Positions 1 to 9,306 are shown, counted from the first letter of the stretch. The stretch: 64,000 nt of DNA from Sulfuritalea sp. (GCA_022842325.1 JALHPU010000006.1:1-64000); one strand, 5' to 3'. Program-made: numbers and translations. Notes: a model not told the origin generated them from the letters alone.

Positions 1-843
1 AACTCAGGATCGCCGCGTCGTTGGTGCCGTGGATGGTCACCGTGACGCTGGTGGTGGTGCCGTCGGCCGCCGTCACCGGGAAGGTGTCGGACACGCTGTC
101 GCCCACGCTGTCGCCCACGTTCCCACCAACAATCTCATCCACCGCCCCCCATCCCGCGTTCCAAACTGATACCCCAACGGATCCACGGCCTCCGCAATCC
201 GCAGCAGTTGAACAAACGAATGCCCATCATCCGTCCTTCCAAACAAGGCAGGCCTACCAGCCGATGTTTCCTCCAACAGCCGGTCAAGGCTATTGCCTTC
301 CGCAATGGCGCGGGAAATGTCTTCCAACTCACCGCCACGGCCAGGCATCAGGGCGCCTTCCTTGGCATCTGCCGCCCGGTCACCGAATACCATGCGGTCA
401 AGCGTTACGGATTCCTTGTCACGAAGGAAATAGGCAGAGCCATTATCGAAAGCCAGTTCGACGCGGCCTCCGGCCGGGGTCTGGATGATGTCGCCTTCAT
501 AGACCGGGTCGCCCACCTTGAGCATGCGCACCACGCCGCTCGCGCCTTTGGCGAACACCTGACCCTCGATCGAGGCAACCTTGCCAATAACATCACTGGC
601 CTGGGCGTTGCTGCCACCAAACACCCTGCCATCCAGCGTGACGGATTCCCTGTCACGGGCGAAGAAGGCACTTCCATCCCTGAAGGCGAGCTCGACATGA
701 CCACCAGCCGATGCCTCGACCACCTCACCTTCGAATACCGGATCGCCGACCTTGATCTGGCGCACCACACCGGCCGAATCCTTTGCAATCGCCAGGCCCA
801 GAACCGACGCGACGCTACCAATGATGTTGTTTGCTTCAGCCAT
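1..843 (-). CDS. LapA-like giant adhesin, N-terminal part (3' end outside window, apparent frameshift)
   Basis: Start of a giant type I-secreted surface adhesin. The first ~165 residues contain two similar FecR-like retention modules in tandem, each ending in a stretch like RESVTLDGRVFG or KESVTLDRMVFG. A segment resembling the LapA cleavage region follows (DISRAIAEGNSLDRLLEETSAG, read in two parts), where TSAG would sit at the LapG-type TAAG site. The frame that starts at 843 (ATG, GGAG upstream) stops at 73. One extra G in the G6 run at 145-150 would restore a frame open to base 1 that reads as a VCBS repeat (TVTIHGTNDAA). The true gene therefore probably continues beyond the window. The exporter and adaptor genes lie just upstream on the same strand. 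Family knowledge: the retention module plugs the outer-membrane pore and holds the adhesin on the cell until a periplasmic protease cuts it. No LapD or LapG gene is visible here. Confidence 0.82.
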
Positions 844-937
844 GATGCTTGCTCCGGACGAGACTATGGAATGCTCGCCACTCTACCCGCCGGGTACACT
901 GACCGCTATTGGACCAAAGGACAGGGTCGGGGATGGG

Positions 938-1615
938 TCAGGACGACCGCTGGCCGTTCACGATCAGGGCCAGATGCAGCCTGTCGCGAGCGTTGAGCTT
1001 CTGAAAGACCGAGCCAATGTGCGCTTTAACGGTGCGTTCCGTGATCCCCAGTTGTCGGGCGATTTCCTTGTTGCTGGACCCCCTGGCAACCGCCCTGGCG
1101 ACTTCCACTTCGCGCCCGGTCAGCGTTGACAGACGCTCCGCAGATGCGCGACTTGTCTCATCGAGCGCCAACCCGGCCGCAGGCGTTCTCGACATGGCCG
1201 CCTGAGTGGATGCGAGCAACCTCTGCATCAATGCCTCGCCAATCCATAGGCCGCCCGCCTGAACGACGCTGGCTACCTGGCGCAGGTTGGCCGGCGTTGC
1301 ATGTGCGTTGCAGTAGCCACGTACTCCCGCAGAAAACAGGGCCAAGGCTTCCTCGCTGTCGGGTTGGTTGGCCAGTACGATCACTCGCGCAGTGCCCATC
1401 GTCTTGCGCAATGCGGCAAGTTGCTCCAGCGCAGGCCGGGCCTCATCAAGCCTCAACCAAACCAGCGAATTGCCTGGCGGAGGCTTGACTGCAACACCTT
1501 GAGCAAGCACGGCGCCAGTCGGAAATGCGGCCAGCCAGCGCGGCAACGCCTCGCCGGAGAGCGACAGGAACAGGTGCCGAGTGGCGCCAAGCGACCGGGA
1601 CGACACTGCATTCAC
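938..1615 (-). CDS. LuxR/NarL-type regulator with degenerate receiver
   Basis: A 225-residue transcription factor. The C-terminal ~65 residues form a clear LuxR helix-turn-helix (LTGREVEVARAVARGSSNKE, then IARQLGITERTVKAHIG). The N-terminal half is receiver-like in spacing but lacks the paired acidic residues, and the expected phospho-acceptor strand reads LVWLRLDEARP, so ordinary phosphorylation is doubtful. It starts with GTG overlapping the stop of the HlyD gene (GTGA) and lies 94 bases before the adhesin start. This makes it part of the secretion operon and a likely local regulator of adhesin expression. That role is inferred from position only. Confidence 0.85.
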   Translation of the reverse strand: MNAVSSRSLGATRHLFLSLSGEALPRWLAAFPTGAVLAQGVAVKPPPGNSLVWLRLDEARPALEQLAALRKTMGTARVIVLANQPDSEEALALFSAGVRGYCNAHATPANLRQVASVVQAGGLWIGEALMQRLLASTQAAMSRTPAAGLALDETSRASAERLSTLTGREVEVARAVARGSSNKEIARQLGITERTVKAHIGSVFQKLNARDRLHLALIVNGQRSS

Positions 1616-3042
1616 CGTTCGGTAAGCGCCCCCTGCTTGGCCCTGAGTACCGGCTTCAGAAGGTAAGAGAGAATGCTTTTTTGGCCGGTAATGATATCCA
1701 CCTCGGCGACCATACCCGGGATGATTGGCAGATTGGCGCCAAGCGAGGACTTGTTGGTACGCACCCTTACAAGAAAAAAGGTATTCCCTTTCTCGTCGGT
1801 TATGGAGTCCGCGCCAATATGCTCAAGCTTCGCGTCGAGACCGCCATAAGTTGAAAAATCATAGGCGGTGAACTTCACCATTGCCGGCTGACCGGGGCGC
1901 AGGAATGCAATGTCCTTCGGCGCCACCTTGGCTTCCAGAATCAGCGCATCATCGAACGGAACAACCTCGACCAAGTCCCGACCCGGCTGGACCACACCGC
2001 CTACGGTGTTTATCAGCAGCCGCTTGACAGTGCCCTTGACCGGCGAGCGGATGGCAGCATGCTTTACCTTGTCTTCGAGTGCGATACTGCCTTGGGTAAA
2101 GGCATTGAGTTTGGCCATGGTCTCCGCAAGCTCGCGGCGAACCTCATTGCGAGCATTGAGCTCAACTTCCTCGATTTTGCGCGAAGCTTCCGCCATCGCC
2201 GCCTGCGAGCGCAGGATCTGGGCCGCTGCCATGTCCCGCTCGCCGCGGAAACGCGACGTATCGCGCTCCAGACGCAGCAATTCGACTTCGGATACCGCAC
2301 CCGAACTGATCAATGGTTTTGTCACGGCCAGCTCTCTTGCCGTGAGCTCATACGCCTGCGACGCCTGTTCGCGTTTGGCGCGCATCTCCGACAGTTCCTG
2401 CTGGCGCTGCACCAGTTGTTGGCGGGCGATCGAAATCTGGGCTTCGACGTTGGATCGAGCCGTCTCGTAAAGACGCTGCTCGTCCTGAATGGTCTTCGGG
2501 TCCTCGATCATGACTTCCGGCGGTGGAACAAAAGGCAATCCCTCTGCCAGTGCGCGCAGACGCGCCGCCTTGGTAGTCAGTGCCAGGTACTGCGAACGAT
2601 TCTCACGCACCGAGGATTCAAAGCGTGTCGGATCAACGCGCAGCAGGATTTGCCCGGCTTCAACAAGCTGCCCTTCCTTGACGTTGATTTCCACCACGAT
2701 GCCGCCGTCCAGACTTTGCAGCACCTGTATCTGGCTGGAGGGAATGACCTTCCCTTCACCTTTGGTGATTTCGTCGACCAGCGCCACTGCCGCCCACATG
2801 ACGAACAGCGCCACGGCGATCAGGATGGTCTTGACCAGGATCCTCGCGCGCAAGGGTTCCTGATGAATCATGAAGTTGTCGGCGTCCTGGACGAAGTCCG
2901 CGTCGCGAGCTTCGGGATTCTCCTTCCAGTTTGCCAGCCAGACATCGACCCGTGGCTGGATCCTGAGCCGAATCGACTCCAGCATGCGGTGAACCCAGCC
3001 CAGCGCGCCCGCCAGTCGTTGCAGCACGGCCGGATGGTTCAT
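1612..3042 (-). CDS. Type I secretion periplasmic adaptor (HlyD/LapC family)
   Basis: A 476-residue membrane-fusion protein linking the inner-membrane ABC exporter to an outer-membrane TolC-type channel. A cytoplasmic N-terminus of ~70 residues precedes one membrane helix (TILIAVALFVMWAAVALV). Then come a biotinyl-lipoyl-like segment (GGIVVEINVKEGQLVEAGQI), a long coiled-coil hairpin rich in Q, E, R and A, and a C-terminal beta domain with the HlyD-type sequence FLRPGQPAMVKFTAYDFSTY. Its ATG overlaps the exporter stop codon (ATGA), and its own stop overlaps the start of the LuxR gene. No TolC/LapE partner gene is present in the window. Confidence 0.93.
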   Translation of the reverse strand: MNHPAVLQRLAGALGWVHRMLESIRLRIQPRVDVWLANWKENPEARDADFVQDADNFMIHQEPLRARILVKTILIAVALFVMWAAVALVDEITKGEGKVIPSSQIQVLQSLDGGIVVEINVKEGQLVEAGQILLRVDPTRFESSVRENRSQYLALTTKAARLRALAEGLPFVPPPEVMIEDPKTIQDEQRLYETARSNVEAQISIARQQLVQRQQELSEMRAKREQASQAYELTARELAVTKPLISSGAVSEVELLRLERDTSRFRGERDMAAAQILRSQAAMAEASRKIEEVELNARNEVRRELAETMAKLNAFTQGSIALEDKVKHAAIRSPVKGTVKRLLINTVGGVVQPGRDLVEVVPFDDALILEAKVAPKDIAFLRPGQPAMVKFTAYDFSTYGGLDAKLEHIGADSITDEKGNTFFLVRVRTNKSSLGANLPIIPGMVAEVDIITGQKSILSYLLKPVLRAKQGALTER

Positions 3043-5273
3043 GTCGCTCTCCCCACTCGACCGGCCTGGAGCGACTCGACCACTTGCTGGCGCGGACCAT
3101 CGGTCACGACCCTGCCATCGTCGATGACGATCATGCGCTCGGCCAGATCGATCAGGCTCATGCGGTGGGTCACGATGACCATGGTCTTGTGCAGCATGAA
3201 ACGGGTCAATCTGTCCTTGAAGTGGCTCTCCGATGTGTAGTCCATGGAACTGGTCGGTTCATCGAGCAGCAATACCGGCGGATCAAGCAGCACCGCCCGC
3301 GCTATGGCCACCCCTTGACGTTGGCCGCCGGAGAGCGAGGCGCCGCGCTCTCCGATGACCATGTCATAGCCTTCCGGGTGTCTGTTGACGAACTCTGACA
3401 GGCCGCCAACTTCAGCCGCGGTGACCACTGCCAGATCGTCCGCATAGGGTGCTCGCAGCGCGATGTTCTCGCGCAGGCTGCCATAGAACAGCAAAGTGTC
3501 CTGCTCCACATAACCGACATTGCGCCTCAAGTCCGCGGGATCGAGTTGCCGCAAGTCGACTCCATCGAGAAAGACTGCGCCTTCGGTCGGCTGATAGAGG
3601 CCCAGCATCAGTTTGTGCAGCGTGGTCTTGCCCGAACCCACCCGTCCGAGCACGACAACCCGCTCGCCGGCCTTGATGCGGAATGAAACATTGCGCAAAA
3701 CCTCCTGCGCATGCCCGGGATAGCTGAAGCTGACATTGCGAAACTCGATCTCTCCACGAATTTCGGGACGATGAACAAACGAACTCTCTTCCGCGCGCTC
3801 GCCAGGTGTGGTCATCGTCTTTTCCAGTCCGGCCAGCGCCGTCTTGGCGTTCTCGAACTGCATCAGCAAGCCTACCACCTGCCCCAGGGGCGCCATGGCC
3901 CGGCCCGCCAGCATGGTGCATGCGATCAACCCGCCCATCGTCAGCCAGCGCTCGTGGATCAAATACACGCCGGCGACGACTATCGACAGGTTGACCAGTT
4001 GCGTCAGCGTTGCGGCACCGTTCATGGCAGAGGCGGACAACAGTCGCAAGCGGGCACTGACGCGGGCCAGAAATGCCGCCGTCTTTTCCCACTTGGCCTG
4101 CATCAGGCCTTCCGCACCGTTGGCCTTGATGGTCTCGAGGGCAGTCAGGCTCTCCACCAGAGTCGCATTGCGCAAAGCGGCCGCACGAAAGCTCGTTTCC
4201 GACAGCTCGCGCATCTTGTACTGAATGACGTAGCTGTATATCAACACGCCGATGATGCCCAGAATCGGGAGCGCGACCAGTGGCCACGATATCCAGAGGA
4301 TCACCATCAGGAACAAAATGGCAAATGGCAGGTCGATCACCGCCGTCACGGTGGCAGAGGCGATGAAATCCCGCACGGTCTCGAACGAGCGCAAATTAGC
4401 GGCGAAAGAGCCTACCGAGGCCGGACGATCGGCGAGACGCATGCCCAGCACGCGCTCCATGATGAGCGCCGACAGCTTCAGGTCGATGCGCGAACTGGCC
4501 AGATCAACAAAATGGCCGCGCAATAAGCGAATGGCATAGTCGACGCCGAATACCAGCAGCAAGCCGGCTGCCAGCATCCACAAGGTCTCGACCGCGTTGT
4601 TGGGCACCACCCGGTCATACACGTTCATGGTGAAAATCGGCATTGCCAACGCGAAAACGTTGACAAGCGCGGCTGCCCCGAGAATGTCCTTATAGACCGG
4701 TAGCTGGTCCAGGATTGCGCCCCAGAACCAGTGGCGCTTGACCACCTCGACGACTTCCGGCGTGCGCCGGTCGAAGCGGAAATGAGGCCGGGCAAACAGA
4801 GTAATGCCCTCATAGCGCTCCTCGAGTTGCTCTCGCGGCAGCGACACCGCCCCTTGCGCCGTATCTGGAAACAGAAGTTTGGCATTGCCGTTCTCCTCGT
4901 CCCAGCCTAGCAAGATACAGGCCTCGTCGCCCTTCAGCAGCAAGATGACCGGCAGCAGGGCCGCGTCGATATCCTGCAGGGGGCGCCGCACCAGTTTGCT
5001 GGCAAACCCGGCGCGCTGCGCCGCGCGCACAAACAGCGATGGCGTCAGGCCCTCGGGAGGCAGGGGTAACCCGGCCGTCAGTGCCGCATGGGTGCTCGGT
5101 CGACCATGGATCCGGGTCAGTTCGACCAGGCAATCAAGCAGTGGGTCATGGTGCAGCAGGTCCTCGCGGACACCGTCAACTCGTGTAAATAGACCGCGTC
5201 GCTCCGGGCCGACATAGGAGGGATGGCGATCCTGGCGACGGTCGACACCGTCCCAGGTTGGAGTCGGACTCAT
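3039..5273 (-). CDS. Type I secretion ABC transporter (permease fused to ATPase, LapB/RtxB type)
   Basis: A 744-residue exporter. An N-terminal C39-like domain (DPLLDCLVELTRIHGRPS) lacks the catalytic QxxCG arrangement, so it is probably a substrate-binding, non-cleaving domain as in RTX exporters. A six-helix membrane region follows at about residues 190-480. The nucleotide-binding domain has Walker A GRVGSGKTT near 543, signature LSGGQRQ near 647, Walker B VLLLDEPTSS and the H-loop IVTHR. The ATG at 5273 is preferred over an upstream TTG at 5291 because GGAGGG lies about 10 bases before it. It is the first gene of the operon that ends with the adhesin, its likely cargo. Confidence 0.93.
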   Translation of the reverse strand: MSPTPTWDGVDRRQDRHPSYVGPERRGLFTRVDGVREDLLHHDPLLDCLVELTRIHGRPSTHAALTAGLPLPPEGLTPSLFVRAAQRAGFASKLVRRPLQDIDAALLPVILLLKGDEACILLGWDEENGNAKLLFPDTAQGAVSLPREQLEERYEGITLFARPHFRFDRRTPEVVEVVKRHWFWGAILDQLPVYKDILGAAALVNVFALAMPIFTMNVYDRVVPNNAVETLWMLAAGLLLVFGVDYAIRLLRGHFVDLASSRIDLKLSALIMERVLGMRLADRPASVGSFAANLRSFETVRDFIASATVTAVIDLPFAILFLMVILWISWPLVALPILGIIGVLIYSYVIQYKMRELSETSFRAAALRNATLVESLTALETIKANGAEGLMQAKWEKTAAFLARVSARLRLLSASAMNGAATLTQLVNLSIVVAGVYLIHERWLTMGGLIACTMLAGRAMAPLGQVVGLLMQFENAKTALAGLEKTMTTPGERAEESSFVHRPEIRGEIEFRNVSFSYPGHAQEVLRNVSFRIKAGERVVVLGRVGSGKTTLHKLMLGLYQPTEGAVFLDGVDLRQLDPADLRRNVGYVEQDTLLFYGSLRENIALRAPYADDLAVVTAAEVGGLSEFVNRHPEGYDMVIGERGASLSGGQRQGVAIARAVLLDPPVLLLDEPTSSMDYTSESHFKDRLTRFMLHKTMVIVTHRMSLIDLAERMIVIDDGRVVTDGPRQQVVESLQAGRVGRAT

Positions 5274-5522
5274 GCCGGTTTCGCCCTCCAAATGCTATAT
5301 GCCCGAGCGAACAGATCCATGTTGCCTCGTACCCATACTCATGTAAGGAGTATGGATTATGCCTTGAAAATTGGGGGCAGAAGGTCTCTGCGACAGAGAT
5401 ATAGGCTACTCCATTGGCTCCAGGGCCGACGCTTTGCGAACAATGGGCCGGGAGTCGCAAAACGCCATGCCGATCATTCCACAACCTGCACTCGGCAACC
5501 CCTGAGCCAGGCAGGGCTGAGT

Positions 5523-5550
5523 CACGAGCGCCCTTCGTGAAACGCTCGTG
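5523..5550 (-). terminator. Hairpin after prpE
   Basis: Perfect 8-bp inverted repeat CACGAGCG / CGCTCGTG with a 12-base loop, lying 13 bases beyond the prpE stop codon. No run of T follows on the minus strand, so it may be a weak or factor-dependent terminator rather than a classical intrinsic one. The rest of 5274-5563 shows no gene. Confidence 0.4.
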
Positions 5551-5563
5551 CCCCTGCGATGAC

Positions 5564-7456
5564 TCAGGCGGCCAAAGCCGCCTTGATCTGTTCCAGCGTA
5601 GAAGGATCGTCGATGGTGGTCAGATCACCGGCATCACGACCTTCAGCAAGCGCCTGAATGGAGCGACGCAACATCTTCCCTGACCGCGTCTTGGGCAGGC
5701 CGGTGACAAAATGAATCCGCTTCGGGCGCGCGATGGCACCGAGATTGCCGTCCACCACCTTCTTGATCTCGGCTTCCAGCGCCGTACGCAATTCCGCGGT
5801 GGCCACCCGTGCCTGGTCTTTGACGACGACGAAGGCGACCGGCTCCTGGCCTTTCAACTGGTCATTGACGCCCACTACCGCAACTTCGGCGACCGCCGTA
5901 TGGCCTTGTATGGCCTCTTCGATCTCGCGCGTGCCGAGACGGTGTCCGGCGACGTTGATGACGTCGTCGGTGCGACCGAGGATGTAGTGATAGCCTTCCT
6001 CGTCCCTGATGCCCCAGTCGAACGAAGAGTAGACCTGCGGTTCCTTGAACAGGCTGAAATAGGTGCTGACGAAGCGCTCGTCATCACCCCAGATGGTGGA
6101 CAGGCAGCCCGGCGGTAGCGGCGGGACGATGCCGACGATGCCCTTTTCATTGGCGTCGCACACCGTCCCGTCTTCACGGAAAATGCGCAGGTCGTAGCCA
6201 TAGACAGGAAAGCTCGGTGTGCCGAACTTGATCTTGGTGTCCTCGACGCCGCGCACCGTCGACAGAATCGGCCAGCCGGTCTCGGTCTGCCAGTAGTTGT
6301 CGATCACCGGCAGTTTGAGTTCGCCCATGATCCACTCGTGCGTCGTTTCGTCCAGTGGCTCGCCGGCCAGGAACAGGTGCTTGAGCGAAGACAGGTCGTA
6401 TTTGTGCAGCCAGCTGTTGTCATATTTTTTCAGCACCCGAATTGCGGTGGGCGCCGAAAACATCACGGTGATCTTGTACTTCTCGACGATCTGCCACCAG
6501 ATGCCCGGATCGGGGCGAACCGGCGTGCCTTCGTACATGATGGTGGCCATGCCGGCGATCAGCGGACCGTAGATGATGTAGCTGTGGCCGACTACCCAGC
6601 CGATGTCGGAGGTGGAGAACATGGTCTCGCCCTCGCCGCCAGTGAAGATCAGCTTCATCGACGCCGCCAGCGCCACGGCATAGCCGCCGGTGTCGCGCTG
6701 TACGCCTTTCGGCTTGCCGGTGGTGCCGGAGGTGTAGAGGATGTAGGAGGGCTCGGTCGACTCCATCCACTCGCACGGTACTTCGGCGTTCATGTGTTGC
6801 GCGCGGAGCGCGGCGTAATCGACATCGCGGCCGGCCACCCGCGGCCAGCCCTTGTCCAGACCGCGGTCGACCATCAGCACGTTTTGCGGCGGGAATTCCG
6901 CAAGCTTGCAGGCCTCGTCAAGCAGGTGCTTGTACGGTACGGCCTTGCCGCCACGCATGCCGGCATCGCTGGAAATGATCAGCTTGGGCTTGGCGTCGTC
7001 GATGCGGGTCGCCAGCGAGCCCGAAGCGAAGCCGCCGAACACCACGGAATGGATCGCGCCAATGCGGGCGCAGGCGAGAATGGCGAAAGTGGCTTCGGCG
7101 ATCATCGGCATGTAGATCAGCACGCGGTCGCCCTTGACCACGCCGAGCGACTGCATGATCGCTGCCATGCGCATCACCTCGGACTTCAGCTCGGCGAAGG
7201 AGTAGGTCTTCTCTTCATCGGTCTCGGTCGAGATGAAGACCAGCGCATGGTCATTGGGACGCTTGGCGGCATGGCGGTCGACAGCGTTGTGGCAGAGATT
7301 GGTCTTGCCGCCGACGAACCACTTGGCAAACGGCGGCCGCGAAAAATCGCAGATCTGCTGCGGCGGCGTCTGCCAGTCGATCAGCGCCGACTGCTCGCGC
7401 CAGAATTCATCCCGTTGGGTAATCGAGCGCTGGTGGAACTCAGTATACTTTCCCAT
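5564..7456 (-). CDS. prpE: Propionate--CoA ligase
   Basis: A 630-residue AMP-forming acyl-CoA synthetase that activates propionate to propionyl-CoA. The N-terminus (MGKYTEFHQRSITQRDEFW, then LIDWQTPPQQ) and the C-terminal TRSGKMLRRSIQALAEGRD and DLTTIDDPSTLEQI are characteristic of PrpE rather than acetyl-CoA synthetase. The AMP-binding loop YTSGTTGKPKGVQRD and the acylation-site lysine in the SGK motif are intact. The start at 7456 is chosen because GAGG lies 6 bases upstream and the family begins here; an upstream in-frame extension to 7519 has no support. It lies 59 bases downstream of acuI on the same strand, so the two form an operon feeding propionyl-CoA. Confidence 0.95.
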   Translation of the reverse strand: MGKYTEFHQRSITQRDEFWREQSALIDWQTPPQQICDFSRPPFAKWFVGGKTNLCHNAVDRHAAKRPNDHALVFISTETDEEKTYSFAELKSEVMRMAAIMQSLGVVKGDRVLIYMPMIAEATFAILACARIGAIHSVVFGGFASGSLATRIDDAKPKLIISSDAGMRGGKAVPYKHLLDEACKLAEFPPQNVLMVDRGLDKGWPRVAGRDVDYAALRAQHMNAEVPCEWMESTEPSYILYTSGTTGKPKGVQRDTGGYAVALAASMKLIFTGGEGETMFSTSDIGWVVGHSYIIYGPLIAGMATIMYEGTPVRPDPGIWWQIVEKYKITVMFSAPTAIRVLKKYDNSWLHKYDLSSLKHLFLAGEPLDETTHEWIMGELKLPVIDNYWQTETGWPILSTVRGVEDTKIKFGTPSFPVYGYDLRIFREDGTVCDANEKGIVGIVPPLPPGCLSTIWGDDERFVSTYFSLFKEPQVYSSFDWGIRDEEGYHYILGRTDDVINVAGHRLGTREIEEAIQGHTAVAEVAVVGVNDQLKGQEPVAFVVVKDQARVATAELRTALEAEIKKVVDGNLGAIARPKRIHFVTGLPKTRSGKMLRRSIQALAEGRDAGDLTTIDDPSTLEQIKAALAA

Positions 7457-7515
7457 GACGAACCTCGTAGTTTGTGCTTCGCGGTGGTAGAAATCGGGTC
7501 GAATCCAGGCTGCCG

Positions 7516-8517
7516 TCAAGCGGCGATGTTGACCACAACTCGGCCCTTGGCCCTGCCCTGGATGAAGTCGTCGAATGCGACGGGCAAGTCGGCAAAAGCG
7601 ATGTCGCGGACCATCCGGGCCGCTCCCGGCGCCAGATGAGCCGGCCTCATGTCGGTCGCCAGACGCTGCCAGACCTGGGCCCGCTGCGGCATCGGACAGT
7701 TCACCGAGTCGATTCCGAGCAGGCTGACGCCGCGCAATATGAAAGGCATCACGGTCGTGTTGAGGCTAAAGCTCGCCGCCAGGCCGATCGAAGCCAGCGC
7801 CCCACCTACCTGCATGGTGCTGGCCATCCAGGCCAGCACGTCGCCGCCCAGGTTATCCACCGCCCCGGCCCAGGTTTCCTTGCCCAGCGGCTTGATCTTT
7901 GCCAGGTCGAGCGACTGGCGCAGCAACACTTCCCTGGCGCCAAGTCCCTTCAAATAGTCGCTCTCGGCTTCCTTGCCGGTCAGGGCGACGACGTGATAGC
8001 CGCGTTTGGCCAGAATCTCGATCGCGATGCTGCCGACCCCGCCCGTGGCGCCGGAAACGATCACCGGCCCCTTGTCCGGCGTCAGGCCCTCGTGCTCCAT
8101 GCGCACCACCGCCAAGCCTGCCGTAAATCCGGCCGTACCCAAAGCCATGGCGTCGTGCAGGGACAATCCCGCCGGCAGTTTGACCACCCAATCGGCAGGC
8201 AGGCGTGCCTTTTGCGAATAACCACCGTGGTGGGCGACACCAATGTCGTAACTGGTCGCCAGTATCTCGTCGCCCGCCTTGAAACGGGAATCCGTGCTGG
8301 CTTCGACGCGCCCGGCCAGATCGACGCCGCCGATGCAGGGAAAGCGGCGAATGATGCGGCCTGTCCCGGTCGCGGCCAGGGCGTCCTTGTAATTGATGCT
8401 GGAGTAGGTGACCGCGATGCTGACTTCGCCGGGGTCGAGTTGCGCTTCGTCCATATCGACGAATCGGCTGACAACCTTGCCTTCCTCCTGATTGATCAGG
8501 TAAGCCTTGAAACTCAC
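7516..8517 (-). CDS. acuI: Acrylyl-CoA reductase (YhdH/AcuI family MDR oxidoreductase)
   Basis: A 333-residue zinc-independent medium-chain reductase. It contains the family N-terminus (MSFKAYLINQEEG, YSSINYKDALAATGTG), the IGGVDLAGRVEAS segment and a nucleotide-binding motif VSGATGGVGSIAIEILAKRG. AcuI enzymes reduce acrylyl-CoA to propionyl-CoA with NADPH. The start codon is GTG with a full AAGGAGG Shine-Dalgarno 8 bases upstream. Pairing with prpE supports the acrylate/propionate assignment over a generic quinone reductase, although YhdH homologues outside this context have uncertain substrates. Confidence 0.88.
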   Translation of the reverse strand: MSFKAYLINQEEGKVVSRFVDMDEAQLDPGEVSIAVTYSSINYKDALAATGTGRIIRRFPCIGGVDLAGRVEASTDSRFKAGDEILATSYDIGVAHHGGYSQKARLPADWVVKLPAGLSLHDAMALGTAGFTAGLAVVRMEHEGLTPDKGPVIVSGATGGVGSIAIEILAKRGYHVVALTGKEAESDYLKGLGAREVLLRQSLDLAKIKPLGKETWAGAVDNLGGDVLAWMASTMQVGGALASIGLAASFSLNTTVMPFILRGVSLLGIDSVNCPMPQRAQVWQRLATDMRPAHLAPGAARMVRDIAFADLPVAFDDFIQGRAKGRVVVNIAA

Positions 8518-8674
8518 GATATCCTCCTTGAGTTCACGCCCTGCCAGCGGCGGACGTGGTTGTCTTAGTGCTCTCTGCAGCGGGCGATTATAGCCAGACC
8601 AGACTTACGGCACGCTGAATCGGCGAGGATCAAGGGTTTACAGAAGGTGCCGGTCAAGGCTATAGTCCGGCCCC

Positions 8675-9190
8675 ATGCACGGAACACCCACCTGTCTGGC
8701 AAGGGTTTTACTGATTGCCAGTATGTTTTTCTCCACCTGCGCCAATGCCGACGAAACCATAGTGGTTCCGCCGCCGTTGCGTGTTTCCTTCGTCGACCGG
8801 GCGACCGCCACGGCGCAGGATGCGATTGATAGCGCCTTGGATCTGCTGGGTATCCGCTATCGTCGCGGCGGCAGTTCGCCGGAAGCCGGCTTCGATTGCT
8901 CCGGTTTGGTCAGCCACGTTTTCCGCGAACGCCTAGGCTTGATGCTGCCACGCAGTTCCAGGGAAATGAGCAAATCCGGCGAGGCCGTCAGTCGCGATGA
9001 ACTCCAGCCCGGCGACCTGGTTTTTTTCAATACCATGCGCAATGCCTTTTCCCATGTCGGGATCTATCTGGGCGACAACCAGTTCGTCCACGCCCCGCGT
9101 AGCGGAGGGCATGTCCGCGTCGAGGATTTGCGCGGAAGCTATTGGCAGAAGCGCTTCAATGGAGCGCGGCGAATCAGCCTGGAACAGTAG
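8675..9190 (+). CDS. Exported NlpC/P60 cell-wall hydrolase
   Basis: A 171-residue C40-family peptidase. A signal peptide (ARVLLIASMFFSTCANA) precedes one catalytic domain with Cys75 in FDCSGLVSHVF, His127 in AFSHVGIYLGD and His139 in FVHAPRSGG, so the triad is intact. These enzymes cleave the gamma-D-Glu to diamino-acid bond in peptidoglycan stem peptides. The length fits the short single-domain periplasmic type (Spr/MepS-like). It is a single gene between the acuI operon (divergent) and the iron transporter. Confidence 0.9.
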   Translation: MHGTPTCLARVLLIASMFFSTCANADETIVVPPPLRVSFVDRATATAQDAIDSALDLLGIRYRRGGSSPEAGFDCSGLVSHVFRERLGLMLPRSSREMSKSGEAVSRDELQPGDLVFFNTMRNAFSHVGIYLGDNQFVHAPRSGGHVRVEDLRGSYWQKRFNGARRISLEQ

Positions 9191-9250
9191 CCAGCCGCAT
9201 AATCCCGCCCCGAAGCCAGCCGCGTGCTGGTTTTATTTTGACTTGCCATT

Positions 9251-9269
9251 GCGAATGATTCTTAATACA
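9251..9269 (+). promoter_or_regulatory. Putative Fur box upstream of the iron-binding protein gene
   Basis: GCGAATGATTCTTAATACA agrees with the 19-bp Fur consensus at about 13 positions, including the AATGATTCT core. It lies 38 bases before the fbpA start codon within an AT-rich stretch that stands out in this GC-rich genome. The role as iron-dependent repressor site is inferred from the match and the downstream gene. Confidence 0.5.
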
Positions 9270-9306
9270 ATTACGAATCACTCAATTTCAACCGGAACCC
9301 CGCACC

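Noticed and set aside
5385-5400. Short inverted repeat TCTCTG-CGA-CAGAGA upstream of the secretion operon
   Set aside because: Six-base arms of this kind are expected by chance; no supporting context for an operator.
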